From positions 4,464,001 to 4,528,000 of the forward strand of contig OZ059895.1 in assembly GCA_964057225.1 (NCBI GenBank): a stretch of DNA of 64,000 nucleotides, read 5' to 3'. Position 1 is the first letter of the stretch. The number at the start of each line of letters is the position of its first letter. The position numbers were made by a program, and so were the translations under genes. This document shows positions 13,337-28,078 of this stretch, one piece after another. This stretch comes from Auanema rhodensis (taxonomy: Eukaryota; Nematoda; Chromadorea; Rhabditida; Rhabditidae). Below the pieces are notes generated by a model, which saw only the letters and a program-made list of their open reading frames with translations, ran no database searches and was not told the origin of the DNA.

Positions 13337-14740
13337 AGTTGATATCTCGGTGCATTTTCAAGCTAGCGCAAATCTGATAACACAGATCGACGCAGCTTAA
13401 AAATCCGCATCGAATGCACTATACTTCATTGAGAAACGCTTAATACAAAAATTAGTTATGATCGTTTGAAAAATGATGCATTAGTGTATGTTGAGTTTCC
13501 ATGTACACTCAACATTGCTTCCAAAAACATTTTGACAAAAATTTTTTCGAAAAATTTCAAAATAATTTAGGAAAAAGTAGATGTTTTTAGATTCCTTTTT
13601 TCAAGGCAAAGACGATGGACAATGTTATTCAACGAAAAAATTAATTCTTCAGGGTGAAAATCGAGGATATAAGTGTGAACTTATATCAGTTGATATCTCG
13701 GTGCATTTTCAAGCTAGCGCAAATCTGATAACACAGATCGACGCAGCTTAAAAATTTGCATCGAATGCACTATACTTCATTGAGAAACGCTTAATACAAA
13801 AACTAGTTATGATCGTTTGAAAAATGATGCATTAGTGTATGTTGAGTTTCCATGTACACTCAACATTGCTTCCAAAAACATTTTGACAAAAATTTTTTCG
13901 AAAAATTTCAAAATAATTTAGGAAAAAGTAGATGTTTTTAGATTCCTTTTTTCAAGGCAAAGACGATGGACAATGTTATTCAACGAAAAAATTAATTCTT
14001 CAGGGTGAAAATCGAGGATATAAGTGTGAACTTATATCAGTTGATATCTCGGTGCATTTTCAAGCTAGCGCAAATCTGATAACACAGATCGACGCAGCTT
14101 AAAAATTTGCATCGAATGCACTATACTTCATTGAGAAACGCTTAATACAAAAACTAGTTATGATCGTTTGAAAAATGATGCATTAGTGTATGTTGAGTTT
14201 CCATGTACACTCAACATTGCTTCCAAAAACATTTTGACAAAAATTGTTTCGAAAAATTTCAAAATAATTTAGCGAAAAGTAGATGTTTTTAGATTCCTTT
14301 TTTCAAGGCAAAGATGATGGACAATGTTATTCAACGAAAAAATTAATTCTTCAGGGTGAAAATCGAGGATATAAGTGTGAACATATATCAGTTGATATCT
14401 CGGTGCATTTTCAAGCTAGCGCAAATCTGATAACACAGATCGACGCAGCATAAAAATCCGCATCGAATGCACTATACTTCATTGAGAAACGCTTAATACA
14501 AAAATTAGTTATGATTGTTTGAAAAATGATGCATTAGTGTATGTTGAGTTTCCATGTACACTCAACATTGCTTCCAAAAACATTTTGACAAAAATTTTTT
14601 CGAAAAATTTCAAAATAATTTAGCAAAAAGTAGATGTTTTTAGATTCCTTTTTTCAAGGCAAAGACGATGGACAATGTTATTCAACGAAAAAATTAATTC
14701 TTCAGGGTGAAAATCGAGGATATAAGTGTGAACTTATATC
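13337..14740. repeat. Satellite block, copy 2 of a 10-monomer-offset duplication
   Basis: This block matches the one at 9827. TTTAGGAAAAAG is at about 13570 and again at 13921, AAAATTTGC plus AAACTAG occur in two successive monomers (13688 and 14039 starts), and GCAGCATAAAA occurs near 14448. The doubled AAAATTTGC monomer suggests one further local duplication. Just to its left, the monomer starting near 12986 has private changes (CAGTCGATATC and GCATTTGCGAGC) seen nowhere else. Confidence 0.65.
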
Positions 14741-17700
14741 AGTTGATATCTCGGTGCATTTTCAAGCTAGCGCAAATCTGATAACACAGATCGACGCAGC
14801 TTAAAAATCCGCATCGAATGCACTATACTTCATTGAGAAACGCTTAATACAAAAATTAGTTATGATCGTTTGAAAAATGATGCATTAGTGTATGTTGAGT
14901 TTCCATGTACACTCAACATTGCTTCCAAAAACATTTTGACAAAAATTTTTTCGAAAAATTTCAAAATAATTTAGCAAAAAGTAGATGTTTTTAGATTCCT
15001 TTTTTCAAGGCAAAGATGATGGACAATGTTATTCAACGAAAAAATCAATTCTTCAGGGTGAAAATCGAGGATATAAGTGTGAACTTATATCAGTTGATAT
15101 CTCGGTGCATTTTCAAGCTAGCGCAAATCTGATAACACAGATCGACGCAGCTTAAAAATCCGCATCGAATGTACTATACTTCATTGAGAAACGCTTAATA
15201 CAAAAATTAGTTATGATCGTTTGAAAAATGATGCATTAGTGTATGTTGAGTTTCCATGTACACTCAACATTGCTTCCAAAAACATTTTGACAAAAATTTT
15301 TTCGAAAAATTTCAAAATAATTTAGCAAAAAGTAGATGTTTTTAGATTCCTTTTTTCAAGGCAAAGATGATGGACAATGTTATTCAACGAAAAAATTAAT
15401 TCTTCAGGGTGAAAATCGAGGATATAAGTGTGAACATATATCAGTTGATATCTCGGTGCATTTTCAAGCTAGCGCAAATCTGATAACACAGATCGACGCA
15501 GCTTAAAAATCCGCATCGAATGCACTATACTTCATTGAGAAACGCTTAATACAAAAATTAGTTATGATTGTTTGAAAAATGATGCATTAGTGTATGTTGA
15601 GTTTCCATGTACACTCAACATTGCTTCCAAAAACATTTTGACAAAAATTTTTTCGAAAAATTTCAAAATAATATAGCAAAAAGTAGATGTTTTTAGATTC
15701 CTTTTTTCAAGGCAAAGACGATGGACAATGTTATTCAACGAAAAAATTAATTCTTCAGGGTGAAAATCGAGGATATAAGTGTGAACTTATATCAGTTGAT
15801 ATCTCGGTGCATTTTCAAGCTAGCGCAAATCTGATAACACAGATCGACGCAGCTTAAAAATCCGCATCGAATGCACTATACTTCATTGAGAAACGCTTAA
15901 TACAAAAATTAGTTATGATCGTTTGAAAAATGATGCATTAGTGTATGTTGAGTTTCCATGTACACTCAACATTGCTTCCAAAAACATTTTGACAAAAATT
16001 TTTTCGAAAAATTTCAAAATAATTTAGCGAAAAGTAGATGTTTTTAGATTCCTTTTTTCAAGGCAAAGATGATGGACAATGTTATTCAACGAAAAAATTA
16101 ATTCTTCAGGGTGAAAATCGAGGATATAAGTGTGGACATATATCAGTTGATATCTCGGTGCATTTTCAAGCTAGCGCAAATCTGATAACACAGATCGACG
16201 CAGCTTAAAAATCCGCATCGAATGCACTATACTACATTGAGAAACGCTTAATACAAAAATTAGTTATGATCGTTTGAAAAATGATTTATTAGTGTATGTT
16301 GAGTTTCCATGTACACTCAACATTGCTTCCAAAAACATTTTGACAAAAATTTTTTCGAAAAATTTCAAAATAATTTAGCAAAAAGTAGATGTTTTTAGAT
16401 TCCTTTTTTCAAGGCAAAGACGATGGACAATGTTATTCAACGAAAAAATTAATTCTTCATTGTGAAAATCGAGGATATAAGTGTGAACTTATATCAGTTG
16501 ATATCTCGGTGCATTTTCAAGCTAGCGCAAATCTGATAACACAGATCGACGCAGCTTAAAAATCCGCATCGAATGCACTATACTTCATTGAGAAACGCTT
16601 AATACAAAAATTAGTTATGATCGTTTGAAAAATGATGCATTAGTGTATGTTGAGTTTCCATGTACACTCAACATTGCTTCCAAAAACATTTTGACAAAAA
16701 TTTTTTCGAAAAATTTCAAAATAATTTAGCGAAAAGTAGATGTTTTTAGATTCCTTTTTTCAAGGCAAAGATGATGGACAATGTTATTCAACGAAAAAAT
16801 TAATTCTTCAGGGTGAAAATCGAGGATATAAGTGTGAACATATATCAGTTGATATCTCGGTGCATTTTCAAGCTAGCGCAAATCTGATAACACAGATCGA
16901 CGCAGCTTAAAAATCCGCATCGAATGCACTATACTTCATTGAGAAACGCTTAATACAAAAATTAGTTATGATCGTTTGAAAAATGATGCATTAGTGTATG
17001 TTGAGTTTCCATGTACACTCAACATTGCTTCCAAAAACATTTTGACAAAAATTTTTTCGAAAAATTTCAAAATAATTTAGCAAAAAGTAGATGTTTTTAG
17101 ATTCCTTTTTTCAGGGCAAAGACGATGGACAATGTTATTCAACGAAAAAATTAATTCTTCAGGGTGAAAATCGAGGATATAAGTGTGAACTTATATCAGT
17201 TGATATCTCGGTGCATTTTCAAGCTAGCGCAAATCTGATAACACATATCGACGCAGCTTAAAAATCCGCATCGAATGCACTATACTTCATTGAGAAACGC
17301 TTAATACAAAAATTAGTTATGATCGTTTGAAAAATGATGCATTAGTGTATGTTGAGTTTCCATGTACACTCAACATTGCTTCCAAAAACATTTTGACAAA
17401 AATTTTTTCGAAAAATTTCAAAATAATTTAGCAAAAAGTAGATGTTTTTAGATTCCTTTTTTCAAGGCAAAAATGATGGACAATGTTATTAAACGAAAAA
17501 ATCAATTCTTCAGGGTGAAAATCGAGGATATAAGTGTGAACTTATATCAGTTGATATCTCGGTGCATTTTCAAGCTAGCGCAAATCTGATAACACAGATT
17601 GACGCAGCTTAAAAATCCGCATCGAATGCACTATACTACATTGAGAAACGCTTAATACAAAAATTAGTTATGATCGTTTGAAAAATGATGCATTAGTGTA

Positions 17701-20700
17701 TGTTGAGTTTCCATGTACACTCAACATTGCTTCCAAAAACATTTTGACAAAAATTTTTTCGAAAAATTTCAGAATAATTTAGCAAAAAGTAGATGTTTTT
17801 AGATTCCTTTTTTCAAGGCAAAGACGATGGACAATGTTATTCAACGAAAAAATCAATTCTTCAGGGTGAAAATCGAGGATATAAGTGTGAACTTATATCA
17901 GTTGATATCTCGGTGCATTTTCAAGCTAGCGCAAATCTGATAACACAGATCGACGCAGCTTAAAAATCCGCATCGAATGCACTATACTACATTGAGAAAC
18001 GCTTAATACAAAAATTAGTTATGATCGTTTGAAAAATGATGCATTAGTGTATGTTGAGTTTCCATGTACACTCAACATTGCTTCCAAAAACATTTTGACA
18101 AAAATTTTTTCGAAAAATTTCAAAATAATTTAGCAAAAAGTAGATGTTTTTAGATTCCTTTTTTCAAGGCAAAGACGATGGACAATGTTATTCAACGAAA
18201 AAATTAATTCTTCAGGGTGAAAATCGAGGATATAAGTGTGAACTTATATCAGTTGATATCTCGGTGCATTTTCAAGCTAGCGCAAATCTGATAACACAGA
18301 TCGACGCAGCTTAAAAATCCGCATCGAATGCACTATACTACATTGAGAAACGCTTAATACAAAAATTAGTTATGATCGTTTGAAAAATGATGCATTAGTG
18401 TATGTTGAGTTTCCATGTACACTCAACATTGCTTCCAAAAACATTTTGACAAAAATTTTTTCGAAAAATTTCAAAATAATTTAGCAAAAAGTAGATGTTT
18501 TTAGATTCCTTTTTTCAAGGCAAAGACGATGGACAATGTTATTCAACGAAAAAATTAATTCTTCAGGGTGAAAATCGAGGATATAAGTGTGAACTTATAT
18601 CAGTTGATATCTCGGTGCATTTTCAAGCTAGCGCAAATCTGATAACACAGATCGACGCAGCTTAAAAATCCGCATCGAATGCACTATACTTCATTGAGAA
18701 ACGCTTAATACAAAAATTAGTTATGATCGTTTGAAAAATGATGCATTAGTGTATGTTGAGTTTCCATGTACACTCAACATTGCTTCCAAAAACATTTTGA
18801 CAAAAATTTTTTCGAAAAATTTCAAAATAATTTAGCGAAAAGAAGATGTTTTTAGATTCCTTTTTTCAAGGCAAAGATGATGGACAATGTTATTCAACGA
18901 AAAAATTAATTCTTCAGGGTGAAAATCGAGGATATAAGTGTGAACATATATCAGTTGATATCTCGGTGCATTTTCAAGCTAGCGCAAATCTGATAACACA
19001 GATCGACGCAGCTTAAAAATCCGCATCGAATGCACTATACTTCATTGAGAAACGCTTAATACAAAAATTAGTTATGATCGTTTGAAAAATGATGCATTAG
19101 TGTATGTTGAGTTTCCATGTACACTCAACATTGCTTCCAAAAACATTTTGACAAAAATTTTTTCGAAAAATTTCAAAATAATTTAGCAAAAAGTAGATGT
19201 TTTTAGATTCCTTTTTTCAAGGCAAAAATGATGGACAATGTTATTAAACGAAAAAATCAATTCTTCAGGGTGAAAATCGAGGATATAAGTGTGAACTTAT
19301 ATCAGTTGATATCTCGGTGCATTTTCAAGCTAGCGCAAATCTGATAACACAGATCGACGCAGCTTAAAAATCCGCATCGAATGCACTATACTACATTGAG
19401 AAACGCTTAATACAAAAATTAGTTATGATCGTTTGAAAAATGATGCATTAGTGTATGTTGAGTTTCCATGTACACTCAACATTGCTTCCAAAAACATTTT
19501 GACAAAAATTTTTTCGAAAAATTTCAGAATAATTTAGCAAAAAGTAGATGTTTTTAGATTCCTTTTTTCAAGGCAAAGACGATGGACAATGTTATTCAAC
19601 GAAAAAATTAATTCTTCAGGGTGAAAATCGAGGATATAAGTGTGAACTTATATCAGTTGATATCTCGGTGCATTTTCAAGCTAGCGCAAATCTGATAACA
19701 CAGATCGACGCAGCTTAAAAATCCGCATCGAATGCACTATACTACATTGAGAAACGCTTAATACAAAAATTAGTTATGATCGTTTGAAAAATGATGCATT
19801 AGTGTATGTTGAGTTTCCATGTACACTCAACATTGCTTCCAAAAACATTTTGACAAAAATTTTTTCGAAAAATTTCAAAATAATTTAGCAAAAAGTAGAT
19901 GTTTTTAGATTCCTTTTTTCAAGGCAAAAATGATGGACAATGTTATTAAACGAAAAAATCAATTCTTCAGGGTGAAAATCGAGGATATAAGTGTGAACTT
20001 ATATCAGTTGATATCTCGGTGCATTTTCAAGCTAGCGCAAATCTGATAACACAGATCGACGCAGCTTAAAAATCCGCATCGAATGCACTATACTACATTG
20101 AGAAACGCTTAATACAAAAATTAGTTATGATCGTTTGAAAAATGATGCATTAGTGTATGTTGAGTTTCCATGTACACTCAACATTGCTTCCAAAAACATT
20201 TTGACAAAAATTTTTTCGAAAAATTTCAAAATAATTTAGCAAAAAGTAGATGTTTTTAGATTCCTTTTTTCAAGGCAAAAATGATGGACAATGTTATTAA
20301 ACGAAAAAATCAATTCTTCAGGGTGAAAATCGAGGATATAAGTGTGAACTTATATCAGTTGATATCTCGGTGCATTTTCAAGCTAGCGCAAATCTGATAA
20401 CACAGATCGACGCAGCTTAAAAATCCGCATCGAATGCACTATACTACATTGAGAAACGCTTAATACAAAAATTAGTTATGATCGTTTGAAAAATGATGCA
20501 TTAGTGTATGTTGAGTTTCCATGTACACTCAACATTGCTTCCAAAAACATTTTGACAAAAATTTTTTCGAAAAATTTCAGAATAATTTAGCAAAAAGTAG
20601 ATGTTTTTAGATTCCTTTTTTCAAGGCAAAGACGATGGACAATGTTATTCAACGAAAAAATTAATTCTTCAGGGTGAAAATCGAGGATATAAGTGTGAAC

Positions 20701-22813
20701 TTATATCAGTTGATATCTCGGTGCATTTTCAAGCTAGCGCAAATCTGATAACACAGATCGACGCAGCTTAAAAATCCGCATCGAATGCACTATACTACAT
20801 TGAGAAACGCTTAATACAAAAATTAGTTATGATCGTTTGAAAAATGATGCATTAGTGTATGTTGAGTTTCCATGTACACTCAACATTGCTTCCAAAAACA
20901 TTTTGACAAAAATTTTTTCGAAAAATTTCAAAATAATTTAGCAAAAAGTAGATGTTTTTAGATTCCTTTTTTCAAGGCAAAAATGATGGACAATGTTATT
21001 AAACGAAAAAATCAATTCTTCAGGGTGAAAATCGAGGATATAAGTGTGAACTTATATCAGTTGATATCTCGGTGCATTTTCAAGCTAGCGCAAATCTGAT
21101 AACACAGATCGACGCAGCTTAAAAATCCGCATCGAATGCACTATACTACATTGAGAAACGCTTAATACAAAAATTAGTTATGATCGTTTGAAAAATGATG
21201 CATTAGTGTATGTTGAGTTTCCATGTACACTCAACATTGCTTCCAAAAACATTTTGACAAAAATTTTTTCGAAAAATTTCAAAATAATTTAGCAAAAAGT
21301 AGATGTTTTTAGATTCCTTTTTTCAAGGCAAAAATGATGGACAATGTTATTAAACGAAAAAATCAATTCTTCAGGGTGAAAATCGAGGATATAAGTGTGA
21401 ACTTATATCAGTTGATATCTCGGTGCATTTTCAAGCTAGCGCAAATCTGATAACACAGATCGACGCAGCTTAAAAATCCGCATCGAATGCACTATACTAC
21501 ATTGAGAAACGCTTAATACAAAAATTAGTTATGATCGTTTGAAAAATGATGCATTAGTGTATGTTGAGTTTCCATGTACACTCAACATTGCTTCCAAAAA
21601 CATTTTGACAAAAATTTTTTCGAAAAATTTCAGAATAATTTAGCAAAAAGTAGATGTTTTTAAATTCCTTTTTTCAAGGCAAAGACGATGGACAATGTTA
21701 TTCAACGAAAAAATCAATTCTTCAGGGTGAAAATCGAGGATATAAGTGTGAACTTATATCAGTTGATATCTCGGTGCATTTTCAAGCTAGCGCAAATCTG
21801 ATAACACAGATCGACGCAGCTTAAAAATCCGCATCGAATGCACTATACTACATTGAGAAACGCTTAATACAAAAATTAGTTATGATCGTTTGAAAAATGA
21901 TGCATTAGTGTATGTTGAGTTTCCATGTACACTCAACATTGCTTCCAAAAACATTTTGACAAAAATTTTTTCGAAAAATTTCAAAATAATTTAGCAAAAA
22001 GTAGATGTTTTTAGATTCCTTTTTTCAAGGCAAAGACGATGGACAATGTTATTCAACGAAAAAATTAATTCTTCAGGGTGAAAATCGAGGATATAAGTGT
22101 GAACTTATATCAGTTGATATCTCGGTGCATTTTCAAGCTAGCGCAAATCTGATAACACAGATCGACGCAGCTTAAAAATCCGCATCGAATGCACTATACT
22201 TCATTGAGAAACGCTTAATACAAAAATTAGTTATGATCGTTTGAAAAATGATGCATTAGTGTATGTTGAGTTTCCATGTACACTCAACATTGCTTCCAAA
22301 AACATTTTGACAAAAATTTTTTCGAAAAATTTCAAGATAATTTAGCAAAAAGTAGATGTTTTTAGATTCCTTTTTTCAAGGCAAAGATGATGGACAATGT
22401 TATTCAACGAAAAAATCAATTCTTCAGGGTGAAAATCGAGGATATAAGTGTGAACTTATATCAGTTGATATCTCGGTGCATTTTCAAGCTAGCGCAAATC
22501 TGATAACACAGATCGACGCAGCTTAAAAATCCGCATCGAATGCACTATACTACATTGAGAAACGCTTAATACAAAAATTAGTTATGATCGTTTGAAAAAT
22601 GATGCATTAGTGTATGTTGAGTTTCCATGTACACTCAACATTGCTTCCAAAAACATTTTGACAAAAATTTTTTCGAAAAATTTCAAAATAATTTAGCAAA
22701 AAGTAGATGTTTTTAGATTCCTTTTTTCAAGGCAAAGACGATGGACAATGTTATTCAACGAAAAAATTAATTCTTCAGGGTGAAAATCGAGGATATAAGT
22801 GTGAACTTATATC

Positions 22814-25800
22814 AGTTGATATCTCGGTGCATTTTCAAGCTAGCGCAAATCTGATAACACAGATCGACGCAGCTTAAAAATCCGCATCGAATGCACTATA
22901 CTTCATTGAGAAACGCTTAATACAAAAATTAGTTATGATCGTTTGAAAAATGATGCATTAGTGTATGTTGAGTTTCCATGTACACTCAACATTGCTTCCA
23001 AAAACATTTTGACAAAAATTTTTTCGAAAAATTTCAAAATAATTTAGCGAAAAGTAGATGTTTTTAGATTCCTTTTTTCAAGGCAAAGATGATGGACAAT
23101 GTTATTCAACGAAAAAATTAATTCTTCAGGGTGAAAATCGAGGATATAAGTGTGAACATATATCAGTTGATATCTCGGTGCATTTTCAAGCTAGCGCAAA
23201 TCTGATAACACAGATCGACGCAGCTTAAAAATCCGCATCGAATGCACTATACTTCATTGAGAAACGCTTAATACAAAAATTAGTTATGATCGTTTGAAAA
23301 ATGATGCATTAGTGTATGTTGAGTTTCCATGTACACTCAACATTGCTTCCAAAAACATTTTGACAAAAATTTTTTCGAAAAATTTCAAAATAATTTAGCA
23401 AAAAGTAGATGTTTTTAGATTCCTTTTTTCAAGGCAAAGATGATGGACAATGTTATTCAACGAAAAAATCAATTCTTCAGGGTGAAAATCGAGGATATAA
23501 GTGTGAACTTATATCAGTTGATATCTCGGTGCATTTTCAAGCTAGCGCAAATCTGATAACACAGATCGACGCAGCTTAAAAATCCGCATCGAATGCACTA
23601 TACTACATTGAGAAACGCTTAATACAAAAATTAGTTATGATCGTTTGAAAAATGATGCATTAGTGTATGTTGAGTTTCCATGTACACTCAACATTGCTTC
23701 CAAAAACATTTTGACAAAAATTTTTTCGAAAAATTTCAAAATAATTTAGCAAAAAGTAGATGTTTTTAGATTCCTTTTTTCAAGGCAAAGACGATGGACA
23801 ATGTTATTCAACGAAAAAATTAATTCTTCAGGGTGAAAATCGAGGATATAAGTGTGAACTTATATCAGTTGATATCTCGGTGCATTTTCAAGCTAGCGCA
23901 AATCTGATAACACAGATCGACGCAGCTTAAAAATCCGCATCGAATGCACTATACTTCATTGAGAAACGCTTAATACAAAAATTAGTTATGATCGTTTGAA
24001 AAATGATGCATTAGTGTATGTTGAGTTTCCATGTACACTCAACATTGCTTCCAAAAACATTTTGACAAAAATTTTTTCGAAAAATTTCAAAATAATTTAG
24101 CGAAAAGTAGATGTTTTTAGATTCCTTTTTTCAAGGCAAAGATGATGGACAATGTTATTCAACGAAAAAATTAATTCTTCAGGGTGAAAATCGAGGATAT
24201 AAGTGTGAACATATATCAGTTGATATCTCGGTGCATTTTCAAGCTAGCGCAAATCTGATAACACAGATCGACGCAGCTTAAAAATCCGCATCGAATGCAC
24301 TATACTTCATTGAGAAACGCTTAATACAAAAATTAGTTATGATCGTTTGAAAAATGATGCATTAGTGTATGTTGAGTTTCCATGTACACTCAACATTGCT
24401 TCCAAAAACATTTTGACAAAAATTTTTTCGAAAAATTTCAAAATAATTTAGCAAAAAGTAGATGTTTTTAGATTCCTTTTTTCAAGGCAAAAATGATGGA
24501 CAATGTTATTAAACGAAAAAATCAATTCTTCAGGGTGAAAATCGAGGATATAAGTGTGAACTTATATCAGTTGATATCTCGGTGCATTTTCAAGCTAGCG
24601 CAAATCTGATAACACAGATCGACGCAGCTTAAAAATCCGCATCGAATGCACTATACTACATTGAGAAACGCTTAATACAAAAATTAGTTATGATCGTTTG
24701 AAAAATGATGCATTAGTGTATGTTGAGTTTCCATGTACACTCAACATTGCTTCCAAAAACATTTTGACAAAAATTTTTTCGAAAAATTTCAAAATAATTT
24801 AGCGAAAAGTAGATGTTTTTAGATTCCTTTTTTCAAGGCAAAGATGATGGACAATGTTATTCAACGAAAAAATTAATTCTTCAGGGTGAAAATCGAGGAT
24901 ATAAGTGTGAACATATATCAGTTGATATCTCGGTGCATTTTCAAGCTAGCGCAAATCTGATAACACAGATCGACGCAGCTTAAAAATCCGCATCGAATGC
25001 ACTATACTTCATTGAGAAACGCTTAATACAAAAATTAGTTATGATCGTTTGAAAAATGATGCATTAGTGTATGTTGAGTTTCCATGTACACTCAACATTG
25101 CTTCCAAAAACATTTTGACAAAAATTTTTTCGAAAAATTTCAAAATAATTTAGCAAAAAGTAGATGTTTTTAGATTCCTTTTTTCAAGGCAAAGATGATG
25201 GACAATGTTATTCAACGAAAAAATCAATTCTTCAGGGTGAAAATCGAGGATATAAGTGTGAACTTATATCAGTTGATATCTCGGTGCATTTTCAAGCTAG
25301 CGCAAATCTGATAACACAGATCGACGCAGCTTAAAAATCCGCATCGAATGCACTATACTACATTGAGAAACGCTTAATACAAAAATTAGTTATGATCGTT
25401 TGAAAAATGATGCATTAGTGTATGTTGAGTTTCCATGTACACTCAACATTGCTTCCAAAAACATTTTGACAAAAATTTTTTCGAAAAATTTCAAAATAAT
25501 TTAGCGAAAAGTAGATGTTTTTAGATTCCTTTTTTCAAGGCAAAGATGATGGACAATGTTATTCAACGAAAAAATTAATTCTTCAGGGTGAAAATCGAGG
25601 ATATAAGTGTGAACATATATCAGTTGATATCTCGGTGCATTTTCAAGCTAGCGCAAATCTGATAACACAGATCGACGCAGCTTAAAAATCCGCATCGAAT
25701 GCACTATACTTCATTGAGAAACGCTTAATACAAAAATTAGTTATGATCGTTTGAAAAATGATGCATTAGTGTATGTTGAGTTTCCATGTACACTCAACAT

Positions 25801-28078
25801 TGCTTCCAAAAACATTTTGACAAAAATTTTTTCGAAAAATTTCAAAATAATTTAGCAAAAAGTAGATGTTTTTAGATTCCTTTTTTCAAGGCAAAGATGA
25901 TGGACAATGTTATTCAACGAAAAAATCAATTCTTCAGGGTGAAAATCGAGGATATAAGTGTGAACTTATATCAGTTGATATCTCGGTGCATTTTCAAGCT
26001 AGCGCAAATCTGATAACACAGATCGACGCAGCTTAAAAATCCGCATCGAATGCACTATACTACATTGAGAAACGCTTAATACAAAAATTAGTTATGATCG
26101 TTTGAAAAATGATGCATTAGTGTATGTTGAGTTTCCATGTACACTCAACATTGCTTCCAAAAACATTTTGACAAAAATTTTTTCGAAAAATTTCAAAATA
26201 ATTTAGCAAAAAGTAGATGTTTTTAGATTCCTTTTTTCAAGGCAAAGACGATGGACAATGTTATTCAACGAAAAAATTAATTCTTCAGGGTGAAAATCGA
26301 GGATATAAGTGTGAACTTATATCAGTTGATATCTCGGTGCATTTTCAAGCTAGCGCAAATCTGATAACACAGATCGACGCAGCTTAAAAATCCGCATCGA
26401 ATGCACTATACTTCATTGAGAAACGCTTAATACAAAAATTAGTTATGATCGTTTGAAAAATGATGCATTAGTGTATGTTGAGTTTCCATGTACACTCAAC
26501 ATTGCTTCCAAAAACATTTTGACAAAAATTTTTTCGAAAAATTTCAAAATAATTTAGCGAAAAGTAGATGTTTTTAGATTCCTTTTTTCAAGGCAAAGAT
26601 GATGGACAATGTTATTCAACGAAAAAATTAATTCTTCAGGGTGAAAATCGAGGATATAAGTGTGAACATATATCAGTTGATATCTCGGTGCATTTTCAAG
26701 CTAGCGCAAATCTGATAACACAGATCGACGCAGCTTAAAAATCCGCATCGAATGCACTATACTTCATTGAGAAACGCTTAATACAAAAATTAGTTATGAT
26801 CGTTTGAAAAATGATGCATTAGTGTATGTTGAGTTTCCATGTACACTCAACATTGCTTCCAAAAACATTTTGACAAAAATTTTTTCGAAAAATTTCAAAA
26901 TAATTTAGCAAAAAGTAGATGTTTTTAGATTCCTTTTTTCAAGGCAAAAATGATGGACAATGTTATTAAACGAAAAAATCAATTCTTCAGGGTGAAAATC
27001 GAGGATATAAGTGTGAACTTATATCAGTTGATATCTCGGTGCATTTTCAAGCTAGCGCAAATCTGATAACACAGATCGACGCAGCTTAAAAATCCGCATC
27101 GAATGCACTATACTACATTGAGAAACGCTTAATACAAAAATTAGTTATGATCGTTTGAAAAATGATGCATTAGTGTATGTTGAGTTTCCATGTACACTCA
27201 ACATTGCTTCCAAAAACATTTTGACAAAAATTTTTTCGAAAAATTTCAAAATAATTTAGCAAAAAGTAGATGTTTTTAGATTCCTTTTTTCAAGGCAAAG
27301 ACGATGGACAATGTTATTCAACGAAAAAATTAATTCTTCAGGGTGAAAATCGAGGATATAAGTGTGAACTTATATCAGTTGATATCTCGGTGCATTTTCA
27401 AGCTAGCGCAAATCTGATAACACAGATCGACGCAGCTTAAAAATCCGCATCGAATGCACTATACTTCATTGAGAAACGCTTAATACAAAAATTAGTTATG
27501 ATCGTTTGAAAAATGATGCATTAGTGTATGTTGAGTTTCCATGTACACTCAACATTGCTTCCAAAAACATTTTGACAAAAATTTTTTCGAAAAATTTCAA
27601 AATAATTTAGCGAAAAGTAGATGTTTTTAGATTCCTTTTTTCAAGGCAAAGATGATGGACAATGTTATTCAACGAAAAAATTAATTCTTCAGGGTGAAAA
27701 TCGAGGATATAAGTGTGAACATATATCAGTTGATATCTCGGTGCATTTTCAAGCTAGCGCAAATCTGATAACACAGATCGACGCAGCTTAAAAATCCGCA
27801 TCGAATGCACTATACTTCATTGAGAAACGCTTAATACAAAAATTAGTTATGATCGTTTGAAAAATGATGCATTAGTGTATGTTGAGTTTCCATGTACACT
27901 CAACATTGCTTCCAAAAACATTTTGACAAAAATTTTTTCGAAAAATTTCAAAATAATTTAGCAAAAAGTAGATGTTTTTAGATTCCTTTTTTCAAGGCAA
28001 AAATGATGGACAATGTTATTAAACGAAAAAATCAATTCTTCAGGGTGAAAATCGAGGATATAAGTGTGAACTTATATC
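22814..28078. repeat. Three-monomer (1053 bp) rhythm within the satellite
   Basis: Monomers here cycle through three types. X has TTCATTG, AGCGAAA, AAGATG and GAACAT. Y has TTCATTG, AGCAAAA, TCAATT and GAACTT, sometimes with AAAATG and TTAAAC. Z has TACATTG, AAGACG, TTAATT and GAACTT. X monomers start at 22814, 23867, 26324 and 27377, at multiples of 1053 or 2457. Two X/Z hybrids start at 24569 and 25271: they keep the TACATTG of Z on the left and the AGCGAAA/GAACAT of X on the right. Confidence 0.7.
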
